Source: Phoenix dactylifera
Taxonomy: Eukaryota > Streptophyta > Magnoliopsida > Arecales > Arecaceae
Length of the DNA stretch: 64,000 nucleotides
Assembly (NCBI RefSeq): GCF_009389715.1
Contig: NC_052400.1
Span: 21,917,674-21,981,673, forward strand
Reading direction: 5' to 3'
Shown one piece after another: positions 11,101 to 20,900 of the stretch. Position 1 is the first letter of the stretch. Every line of letters begins with the position of its first letter. The position numbers were made by a program, and so were the translations under genes. The notes beneath the pieces were generated by a model. That model was not told the origin of the DNA, ran no database searches, and worked only from the letters and a program-made list of their open reading frames with translations.

Positions 11101-13634
11101 TCAGGTGAAATAGACTGCAATGGGGCTTGTGACGGTATGTTTCTTGTCATCGAGAATCCACTCTAATTTGCCACCTGCACTTCGGGCTTTGGGTGGTTGA
11201 TCCGGTTCATAGAGGCTGAAGAAATGGAGTTCATCCTCGGAAAGATCCACCCTCACTCCTGTTGGTTGCGTGATCCGAGCTCTGTAGGCCGAACGAGCCT
11301 CGCCAACATTCGTCACGGTTCGTGTGACCGAGATACTTGGCTGCTCGGCGTTCAACTGTTCAAGTACCCTCCGATCGAAGGATAGTTCAGCTCCGACGCT
11401 TCTATCATTTCGACTGCGGAACAATTAATTTCCCGGCGGGCAACTATCGTGACACCCTTATCGCTGTATCGAAGGCCGCAGAGATATCCAATGTAGTCAC
11501 CGGCGTCGAGATCGTAGATGAGGCCCGGATCCATCGCCGCCCATGGCCTCACCTGTCCCGCACCCATGCCGAAGATGTCTGCGGGGGAGCCGGTGTTCTC
11601 GTCGACCTGATCGGATTTCCGTCCAGGTCAAGGCTGGTGGCTGATGTTCTTATGGCCGATCGGATGTAAGCTGGCGACCAATCTGGGTGCTTGTTCTTGA
11701 TCAAAACTGCGATTCCAGATACGTGAGGTGCGGCCATCGACGTGCCGGTTTTGAGGTTGAAAGTGGAGGTGGCGAGTTCTGAAGGATTGGGCCCCACGGC
11801 GCGGGGCCACGCGCCCAGAATGTCGACGCTGGGCGCTAGGACGTCGGGCATTTGGATGCCGCCGTTGAGGATGCTCGATCGGGCCTCTCGAGGATACGGC
11901 GGCGAGAATGGGCGACGGTCGATACCCAAATTGGGTGCCTTTGAAAACGATTGTTGCGTTAGGAGTAGAATCTTTCGTCGAGCGAATGTAGTCTTTGATC
12001 TTCTGGCCATCGACAAAGTTCATGTAGGAGACCGGAAGGACATGGCCTTCCGCATAAGGATCACCCCGGCTATCGTCCATGAGTATCATTCCTGCTGCTC
12101 CTTCGCTGTAGACGCGCCCAGGAACATGGCCGCTTCGATGATCTTTCTGTTGCAGCCGAAGTCGGTGAAGTTGCACGTCCCATTCCACCACTCGGGCTTG
12201 GGTTTGGTTCGGGTGGATTCCGCTATCCAACACTCCGATAACGACACCCTGTCCAAAGAAGGATTCGTACCAGGTACCGTTCTCCGGCTGGCTCAGCCCC
12301 AAGAACCGAGGCGTGTGGGTCGTTCGGGGCCGGAGAGGGAGCTCCCGGTCCGGGTCCGCATCTAGGAACCCGTCCATTGCTTCCATGGCCTTCAGTTCCG
12401 TGGGAGTGTGTGAGACCCTGGAACTGGGCCCGGTCCACTTGACCGGCCCAGTCCCCATACCTGGCCGGGATGGATTCTTTCCATCCCGAAGAAGAAGGAA
12501 GAGCCCTATTTTAGGGCTTCCTTCTCCTTCTCCTTGGAGTCCACCGAAGGAGAGCCACCGCACGCAAGGAAGAAAGGGGGAGGGGATTCTTCTTCATGTT
12601 GCCGCCGAAAGAGAGAGGGAGAGAGAGGGCTTTGGGTCGGTCTTCTTCGGTACGAGGGCCGTCTTCCTCCTTGCGGCCGGAGAGGAAGAGAGGCGCCGGA
12701 TCTTCGTCGGGGCTAAGATAAGCCTTCTCCTTCTCCTTGCTTGGAGATTAGCCATAGTGTATGGTGGTTCTGAGCCGGCCAATTGCTGGAAATTGGGCCC
12801 GGAAGCTCTTGTCGTTGGCCTCGTTCGCCGTTGCCAGCCGCCGGGGGTGGTTGGGCTTGCGCCGCCACCTCCTGCCGCCATCGGAGCCGGCCACCATGGT
12901 CGCCCCGGAGCCCGACCGAGAGGGAAGAAGAAGAAGACAGGGGGTCACGGGGTCCCCTGTTTCACCGAAGGAGAAGAGGGAGTCGGGAGAGAAAAGAAGA
13001 AAGAAGAAAAAGAAAAGAGAAAAGAAGAAGGAAAAAGAAGAAAAGAAAAAAAAAAGGAAAAGAAAAAAAATAATAATAATAAAGAGAGGGGGTGGTTTAC
13101 GGGTATGAACCCAAACTCGGAGTGCTAGGCACTCCTGCAGGGCCAACCATGGGAGGATATTAAAAAAAAAAAATTAAGTCTTTGTATATATATATGTTGT
13201 GATGAATTTTAAAAGAAGAATATGATTTTTGAATATTATGTTCTGCGAGAAATTTGCGGAATTAATTAGATTTGTCGTGGATCGCGTTTGCAAGATAAGT
13301 GATGTAACATCTTTTCTAGATTTATCGGCAAACTATATATCTGTTTTACGAATCGAATTATTCGTGATTTCGAATTTGATGCATGGATTATATGTATAGG
13401 ACTTGTGCCACCTCTCCAGTTCTTCGTCGCCGAGTAAGTCCGTGCCCTTGGGCTTTTTGACATGAATAATATAGGTTTGAATCCGAGAAGGAGCATTGCC
13501 TCCTTGGTCGTCGATGATGGGAAGAACCCGGCCGTGGCTCATGGGAAGAATGATGCCGAGAAACAAGAGTGCGAGGAGAGCCAGGTGAAGGAGGCTATGC
13601 TTTTTTAATTGAGAAATCAGTTTGTGTATTCCAT
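11101..13634 (-). pseudogene. Subtilisin-like serine protease (SBT) pseudogene
   Basis: Read on the minus strand, the pieces follow subtilase order but in changing frames. A hydrophobic signal segment and the start of the I9 prodomain (SRIQTYIIHVKKPKG...) lie at about 13400-13620. The prodomain end and the catalytic Asp motif GVVIGVLDSGI follow at about 12230-12420, then AAGMILMDD (PA-domain end) and the Ser motif GTSMAAPHVSG near 11700-11740. A fibronectin-III-like tail ends in an intact stop at 11101-11103. The region carrying the catalytic His (DGHGTH-type) and the oxyanion Asn is missing at about 12090-12180, a deletion of roughly 240 residues against the usual ~750. There are at least three frameshifts (near 12420, 11900 and 11560), and the ATG at 13634 is out of frame with the signal segment. 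About 0.97 kb of foreign sequence lies between the two prodomain pieces. The gene cannot encode an active protease. Confidence 0.85.
12421..13395. other. Insertion splitting the subtilase pseudogene
   Basis: Subtilase homology stops at about 13395 (after ...ERWHKSY) and resumes at about 12420 (TPTELKAM). The intervening ~975 bp is GC-rich at 12430-12960, then an extreme purine tract (12960-13085), then AT-rich. It has no GT..AG borders at the break points, so it is not a simple intron. I found no clean TIR, LTR end or target duplication, so the type of insertion is unknown. Open frames across the purine tract are compositional. Confidence 0.4.
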
Positions 13635-13639
13635 ATCAT

Positions 13640-15096
13640 AATCTCTTAAATAGAAACTGCGTTCTGTAACATAGATTAAGCACTGCGCCTGAAGAAACGG
13701 GATCTCTCCTCACACCAGGCTCGAACCCACAGAGCTGGGCTGTCTAAAATGGGGTCATCGACCCGGACCTCAAATTGTAGGCCCGTATTTCCAGGTCCAG
13801 CCCATAGCTACTGGAACCTCCCCGTTCTGCTCGATCATGCATTCCAACTTCAGGTCCGGTTGGGCTGTCTACAATTCGTGCGCGTTCTTCATTTGTTGGG
13901 CCAGAAATAGCCTCAACATTGGGCCCGTAATAGCCTCCGAACCGGATTTGGGCAATCTCCAAGTCCCAAGATCCCATTTGCTTTCGCCCATCTGTTACGT
14001 CGTTGCTGCATCGGGGGCCGATTGCTGCTGGCCCGCTGGCATTGTCATGGACGCAATTTAATAGAGTCGGTCACGATGTTGGCAACCCGCCCAGCGTGTT
14101 CAAGCCCAAAGCCTTTGGGCAGGCTCGGGTGACAAGTTTCAGGACGGGTGGCCTGGGCCAAGCCGAACTTAGAGAATAGGCCTGCTTACTAAACGGGCCA
14201 GCCTTGGCCTGGCCCGAATTTTATTTCCTTTTATTATTATTTATGTTGTGACTTAGTTGTAGATTTAATTGATAATTGTTGTTGATATGTACACTTAATG
14301 AGATAATAATGTTGTCGATAAATATTTAAGCATTCATACTTGGTACTTTTAAACTTTAAGTATGTTTTAGTATTTAAAAAATTAAAAATATTTCTAAGGT
14401 TCAAGACCCGGCTTGAAACTCAAAGTCTGAATAAGAGATGGACTTGGTTTTGGAAGGCAGGCTCGAGACAAGCTGGGTCCAGAGCTTAGTAAATAATGCT
14501 GACCTTTGAGTGAAGCCTGACCCAACCTAGCCATGGACAGGTTTATAAGTCGGTTACTTTTCACAATTCGAACCCTAGATTGCATGCTAGGGGATGCCAA
14601 CCACGTTTTTTAACCTATAGGACGGCTAAGCTGGAGTGGACCCTTTCCAATCATGAGTTATGCAAGAATAATGCATGATTATGACCAATTGGAACGTTTT
14701 TAAGAATTTTGCAATGAAAGGAAATGGCAAGAACGCTGCACCAAAGAGATTGCGCTTCGCAGATATATATACTCTCGTCACCCATTAATGGTTTCGAATG
14801 ATCAAATCCGGTTTCTCAATTGTTTATATTCTTCTTCAAAATCGCATAGCTAATTCATTTAAAATATTGGATAGTGATTAAAGAATTTAATGCTATCATA
14901 AAGAGAACTTATATTTCAAGCAAAGCTATCGGAGGCGCAGATTGATGACATCTTCAAACCACTCCACAACTTCAGTCTCGGCGGGGGGTTATGTCAGCAC
15001 GAGCACCAGCAGATAACCTTTTTTTTTTTATTTTTGGTAAAATAAGGAGGTAGGAGCCCTATTGCGATAAAACCCATACATAAAAGCTTACCCTAA
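13640..15096. other. Intergenic DNA with low-copy repeat-like blocks
   Basis: A moderate-GC stretch at 13690-14170 includes repeated GGGC/GCCC-rich words of the kind seen in decayed plant DNA elements. It is followed by AT-rich spacer. A short frame at 13744-13977 has no recognisable domain and I do not call it a gene. Confidence 0.4.
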
Positions 15097-15533
15097 GGGC
15101 TTGTTGGTTCGCAGAAAGGAAAAAAGTGTGATCAACGAAAAAGTAATAAAATATCTCTTGTTTAGTTAGAGTTTTCAAAGAAGAAGGATAGAAAAGTTGT
15201 ATTTCCATGGGAATATGATTCCCACATTTCATGGAAAAATTACTTTCTTATAAGGCGGAAATCACTCCATTTTTATTTTTTTCCCAAAAAAGCCTTTCAA
15301 CATTAAAGATGCATTAAAGACCTAATTTTTATTAAGGGTATAATAGAAATTACACATAACTTTTCCAGGAAAGTGGATGGTCAATCAAACATAAGCACTC
15401 TTAAAATCTGTCACTTTTCCATGTTTAACCAAACATGCCAAAATACATTCACAGGTATTTTCTTCCTAGGAATCTTATTCCCAGAAATCATATTTTTAGG
15501 AGGAAAAATGCTTTCCGCAAACCAAACGAGCCC
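15097..15533. mobile_element. Tourist/PIF-Harbinger-type MITE, TAA target duplication
   Basis: The 437-bp element has terminal inverted repeats of about 22 bp: GGGCTTGTTGGTTCGCAGAA on the left and, reverse-complemented, GGGCTCGTTTGGTTTGCGGA on the right. It is flanked by TAA on both sides (15094-15096 and 15534-15536). A TWA target duplication with GGGC...GTTTGG-type ends is the signature of Tourist-like MITEs. There is no transposase, so it is non-autonomous. Confidence 0.85.
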
Positions 15534-15979
15534 TAATAGAGATCAGCATCAAGTGTACAAGGTAGATCTCTAAATGTTGGTAGATCATTATAACAGCATA
15601 GCACAGGTAGAGATGACAGGAACAGATATCCTATCCCAACTTATAACCTCGTCTAAAAAGTCTAGTCAGAAGGTATTATTTGAATTTTCTGATTTTGTAT
15701 AAGTATTCAAAATCTATCCAACGAATAACTGATATGAAACTAAATATACACCCACATATGTCCTCAAAATATCCAACTATAAAACATGAAGAATAGTACA
15801 GTGATATAATAATAGGCCCATAGTAAAGCAACCTCTGCAGCCGGTAAGAAACCAAGACCACATGCAGAGGTCCAAACCTGCCACAAGAGGGAAACAAAAG
15901 TGCTGAGAATCCAGATGAATCCAGTTGCGCAGTGGATGAAGCGCCCCCAAAGCTGCAGACTAACATAATCTTGCATTTA

Positions 15980-17687
15980 GGCCCTGTTTGGGGGAGCTTT
16001 TGGAGGGCCAAAAAGCACTTTCTGGCCCTCCAAAAGTACTTTTAGCTAAAAAATGGTGTTTGGTAAATTTTTTGAAAAGCTGTTTCAGCTTTTGCGGGAA
16101 GCTGAAAACAGCTTTTGGAAGGAAGCTCCAATTTGGAGCTTTCCGAAAATGATGTTTTCAGCTTTTTCGGGAAGCTGTATTTTTGACCAAAATACCCCCA
16201 GGTAAAAAAAAATTCCTCCCCAAAAAAAGGTTCCTCACCGCCTGTTCCTCTCCCAACCGACCCGCCCCCCCTCCCCCCGGCCCTGTTCCTCTCCCAAACC
16301 ACCTCCCAACCCACCCCCACCCCTCCCCCCCGCATCATCGCCGCCGCTGCCGCTGCTGTGCCTCCCTCTCCCTCGCCGCCGCACCCCGTCCCTCTCCCCG
16401 CCGCCGCACCCCCTCCCTCTTCCCCGCCGCTGCCGCGCCCCGCCGCCGCACCCCCTCCCTCTCCCCCGCCGCTGCCGCCGCCGCACCCCCTCCCTCTCCC
16501 CCGCCGCTGCAGTGTCTCCCCGCTGCAGTGCCGCACCCCCTCCCTCTCCCCCGCCGCCGCACCCCCTCCCTCTCCCCTGCCGCTGCACCCCGTCCCTCTC
16601 CCCCGCCGCCGTAGGGCCGCACCCCCTCCGGCACCGTCGGCCACGGCCCGGCCCCCTCCCGCGGCCGCCGTGGCCTGGCCCCCTTCCGGTGCTGCCGGGT
16701 GCGCGGGAGGAGAAGAACGGAGAAGGGGGCAGAGGAAGGAAGGAGAAGAAGAGAAGAAAAAAAGAAAAGGAAAAAAAAGAAGAAAAGAAAAGAAAAGAAA
16801 AGAAAAGAAAAAATAAATAAATAAATAAATGCATAAATAAATATTTATATAAATGAATGAATGAATGAATAAATAAATAAGATAATAAATAAATATATTT
16901 CAATGGATAAAATAATAAATAAATAAATGCATAAATAAAAATATATATACGAATGAACGTATAAATAAATAAATATAAAGAAAAATAATGAGTGAGTGGC
17001 AAATAATCTGATCCTTATGATATTGATAAGTACGGTGAATTTGTCGCCATTGTAAATAGTTAAGTAAAAAGATAATCTATTAAACAGATAAATAGTTATT
17101 TATTGTTGTATTATACTATAAATATATTATTATATTACATTATATCATAATACATTAATATGTAATGTTAAATAATTTAATATTATGTTATATTATGAAA
17201 AATTAATTTATACTAATAATATATTATTTTATACCTTTATTATTGTATTATACTATACATATTATATTATATTACCTTATATCGTAATACATTAATATGT
17301 TATTTTAAATAATTTAATATTATGTTATATTATGAGAAATTAATTAATACTAATAATTATATAACCATTATGCTATGCTATGCAATATCATATTACTATA
17401 TTATAATAATAATATTTTATATTACAGTAATATTATACTATATCGTATATTATGTATTAATATATGTTATGTTTATCATGCTCTATTGTATAATACTATG
17501 CAATGTCCTTTATGGTAATTTTGTCATATAAAAGTACTTTCTCAGTTTGTTTACCAAACATATGTTAAAGTGCCACAGCACTTTAAAAATATAGTTACCA
17601 AACAACAAACAGCTTTTTATAACAGCTCTACTTCAGACAGCTCTACTTCCAACAGCTCTACTGCCAACAGCTCCCCCAAACAGGGTC
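15980..17687. mobile_element. Large non-autonomous Tourist/PIF-type element, TTA target duplication
   Basis: This 1708-bp element is bounded by TTA (15977-15979 and 17688-17690). Its terminal inverted repeat reads GGCCCTGTTTGGGGGAGCT on the left and GACCCTGTTTGGGGGAGCT on the right. Subterminal arms contain repeated AGCTGTTTTCAGCTTTT-like palindromes. The interior runs in order: a C/CT-rich minisatellite of CCGCCGCACCCCCTCCCTCT units (16260-16640), a purine tract (16700-16810), AAATAAAT repeats (16810-16990) and an AT-rich block (17050-17480). No transposase is encoded. Long frames over the CT-rich part are compositional. A second copy begins at 63051 and an older relative lies at 208-1716. 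Confidence 0.9.
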
Positions 17688-17690
17688 TTA

Positions 17691-19480
17691 GTGTGCCAAT
17701 GCAAGGACTGAAATCTAAAAAAAAAGCTGCATAGGGATACTCATTAGCTGCCAAAGATTCTAGATGATAACAATTAAGGCCCACACATCCATATAGCAAA
17801 AAAAACAAGGAGCAGTGAACATGTTACATGAGTAGAATAAATCAGCAAAATGATTGTCCATCGTTGTAAGTAAACACCCACGAAAAACCATGAAGCATAC
17901 ACTGTCACCACAGGTAACAACCAAACAGAGATCCACACTGTTTCCATGGCCCAGTATGCATCGTGATGCGAGAAAGTGTGGCTGACCTGATAGTCTCTTA
18001 AAGAGTTGACGGCCACTTAGCAGGCGCTCAAGCAAAGTCCCGATAACTTGAAAGAATGAGAACAGTATAGTTGTAGGAACAAATACAAAGTGCATCAGCC
18101 TGCCAGAAGTGCTCCAGCCTCCAAGAGAAGACCTCTTTAGGACCTCTCCATGGGCTTTTCGTCGAACTCGTGGTAGGTGGAAAGAAAGGAAGAAGGAAGA
18201 GGGAATCATTTGATGGTTGGCCCGGGCAGCTTGACTTCAAGGAGGGCGCTTCCCTGGCTCCATTGCCATTGAGGGTGGCAATAAGGTCGGGTCGAATGGG
18301 GTTGGCTAAAAAATTCAACAATCCGAATCCAATATGTTTATTAAACAGATTAAAATTTTAAATCTGAATTCAATCTGTTTGTTAAACAAGTAATCCGATT
18401 CGACCCACAGAATCCATTTATTAAACAGGTCGAGACAGGTTTAAACAAGTTAAATAGATTTTTGACGGTAAATAGATTTAAATAGATTAAACAGGTTAAG
18501 CGGTCGAGTTAGACTGATCATAAATAGATTAAGCAAATTTTAAACAGGTTAAATGGATTAGGTTATGACCTGACTCAATTATTAAATGGGTTAAATAGGT
18601 CAAAGGTCTAAACCTGAATCCAACCTATTTAATAAATAAATCCGAATAGGTTGACCCGACCTAAATTCGTAAATTTTTGAGGTACTGCAAGTTTGATAAT
18701 ATATTTTAAATTAATTTGATTTTTGTTTACGGTCTTTGTATATCATGTTTTTCTTTACTTTTCGATGACAAGTGGCCACTTGAATGACTTGGTAGTTGGA
18801 TATAGATTTATATAGAACAAATATGTTGGATATAGACACTTTTTTTTTAATTTTTTTTGATAAGCTTGATATATTATATAATTTTAGTATGAGTGCATTA
18901 AAAAATTAAAAAAATAAAATACGACGGAAAGGATGCCGTCGAGCCTAACCATTACAGACCTATCACTTCATATTTCTCAATTTGATTACAGATGAGTTAG
19001 GACTTAGGAATTGAGGTACCAGACTTTAGGGTTTCATTTAATAACTGTAGATCAATAAAGTTTAAACCAGGCCCCACTGCAACCAAATAAATTTGGTCTA
19101 ATTGTAGCCCTCCACCAGCCGGACTATGAACTTTGACCGGTTAGGCTTGTTAATGTTGCAAAGTTTAAGGCTTGAAGCCCCTGATAAACGTCACGTTTGC
19201 TTGTTTTCCCGACAATGCACGGAAATTGTTATCTATCTTTAGCGTAATTCCAAAATATCCGATATTGTTGATATCCACTTCCCCGACCCACAGTCCCCTG
19301 CCGATTTTTCTTGTCTCGTATAAGTTCTAAGGACCAAAACACATCTAAAAGGAGAGCCCCCTAGTTTGGATTTATCATGGTGGGAATTCATTATCAAAAA
19401 TTAAATCTTACCTAAATCATTATTTTCGAAGAAATTAGGTGCAATAAATAATCATTTTGTTTAATAATTAGCTTTTCGTT

Positions 19481-19529
<49 letters not shown>

Positions 19530-20560
19530 CTGGCAAATTGGCAATGTGCAAGTGGCATGTGGGAGATAGATTTTGAGCAGACATATAGGGGTGTGCAAAA
19601 AATAACTAAACCGCAAAACCAATCTGAATGAGATTTTTCGGTTAAGTTCATATTATTTTTTAAAAAAAATTGATTTTGTGGTTGTTGGAGAAAATTTTAA
19701 ATCAAAAAAATTTGATTTTGGCTTCAGTTTGAGTTTTTAGAAAAAATGATTCAAACCAACCCAACCCGACCTAGCCTATATATATATACATACATATACA
19801 CATATATTTTAATTTTTTATTTTTTATATGTTTAGACTTAGTCTAGTGCATTAGCCTAGTCTATTGAACATTAATCTTATATAAAATAAAATTTTTAAAT
19901 TTAGATTTCTTCTTGAATCATCTAGTTAAATGCTATTTCAAACTTCTTCTTTGCATAAGCATATTACAACATACTCTTAATAGCATGCAAGAAAAAAGAG
20001 AATATCAATACATTGAATTCAACAACAAATTCTCATGATATGAGGTCCATATGATATCGAAAGTGTCAAAAAAATGCAACAAACATTTTAAATAAAACTT
20101 TTATTGTCAATTACGACACTAAATCATTAGATTGATTATTATATAGTATTTTGATCTAAACTATACTTAGCCTATATATTTCTAATTATACATGCAGCTG
20201 TGATAATGTTGATCATCACTACTAAATCAACTATCCAATGATTATGCACAATCCAATCAGATTCACAGTCAAATAACAACCACCTATCATTATTTTTTGG
20301 ACAATAAATGGGAAAATCACTATAATTACTTACAACTATCCTCTGTTATTCTTTTATTTTTTTCATAGTAGAAGAAGAATAAGAATTTTATTTTTATGAT
20401 TTCAATGTATCAAATTGGTCGGATCTACATTGTTTTAGTTACCAGCTTAGCGAGGCTAGATACCCTGAAATCCTGGTCGCACATGAATCGCGTGGGCGAG
20501 CCCACCGAAATGGAGTGGCGTCTTCGATTAATTAATGGAATGCCTCCTCCTCCTCCTCCT
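17691..20560. other. Intergenic DNA with decayed hAT-like pieces
   Basis: Minus-strand frames at 17760-18210 look membrane-protein-like but are broken, and I cannot support a gene. At about 18273-18670 an AGGGTGGCAAT...GGTCGGGTCG start is followed by degenerate GGTT/AACC-rich repeats. At 19586 a TAGGGGTGTGCAAAA word, typical of plant hAT element ends, begins a short similar stretch to about 19790. Neither has a clear partner end. The remainder is AT-rich spacer. Confidence 0.35.
19492..19526. repeat. (CT)n microsatellite
   Basis: An uninterrupted CT dinucleotide run of 35 bp in the intergenic region, about 1.4 kb upstream of the Aux/IAA start. Confidence 0.95.
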
Positions 20561-20580
20561 CGATAGGAATAAAGAAAGAG

Positions 20581-20636
20581 GAGACAAGTCGCCGACAGTC
20601 CAACAACACCTTCACGTGTCTCCTCGCGGGCCGACA
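20581..20636 (+). promoter_or_regulatory. Cluster of auxin-response elements with a G-box
   Basis: Four ARF-type sites lie in 56 bp: GAGACA (20581-20586, reverse of TGTCTC), CCGACA (20592-20597, reverse of the high-affinity TGTCGG), TGTCTC (20617-20622) and CCGACA (20631-20636). A G-box CACGTG (20613-20618) overlaps the TGTCTC by two bases, a composite arrangement known from auxin-inducible promoters. The cluster ends 264 bp before the Aux/IAA ATG. Aux/IAA genes are usually induced by auxin through ARFs, so this is a likely feedback element. The sites are seen directly and the function is inferred. Confidence 0.6.
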
Positions 20637-20873
20637 AATCGCTTCCTCCCTCGCACCTTCCCCTCACGCACTTTAATTCGAAGAACGAATCTGCACCCGT
20701 CGCTCTTCGGTTCTCAACGGTCGAGATTTTTCTCGCACACAGTAGAAGCTTGCTCGTGCAAGACTCACACGGCCGGCTGATTTCTTGCAACGTGTCGCCA
20801 TGTGGGTGGCCGGTACCGCTTCCATAAGAGAAAGATGGGGAGGGAGCCAGCCGAGAGACAGAGAGATAGATAT

Positions 20874-20895
20874 AGAGAGAGAGAGAGAGAGAGAG
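20874..20895 (+). repeat. (GA)n run in the Aux/IAA 5' leader
   Basis: An AG dinucleotide run ends 5 bp before the ATG at 20901. GA repeats in leaders are bound by plant BBR/BPC factors. Whether it acts here is unknown. Confidence 0.9.
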
Positions 20896-20900
20896 TGGAG

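Noticed and set aside
11742-12365. Plus-strand 207-codon open frame
   Set aside because: It is the shadow of the minus-strand subtilase pseudogene, which has clear family motifs on the other strand.
12313-13128. Long Lys/Arg/Glu-rich plus-strand frames
   Set aside because: The purine tract 12960-13085 creates them. No conserved motif and no upstream gene structure.
16042-16820. Long Pro/Ser or Gly/Arg-rich frames on both strands
   Set aside because: They lie inside the CT-rich minisatellite of the Tourist-type element. Open on both strands because of composition.
17760-18209. 149-codon minus-strand frame with membrane-like character
   Set aside because: Plausible residues switch between frames and no family is recognisable. 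No start or splice structure supports it.
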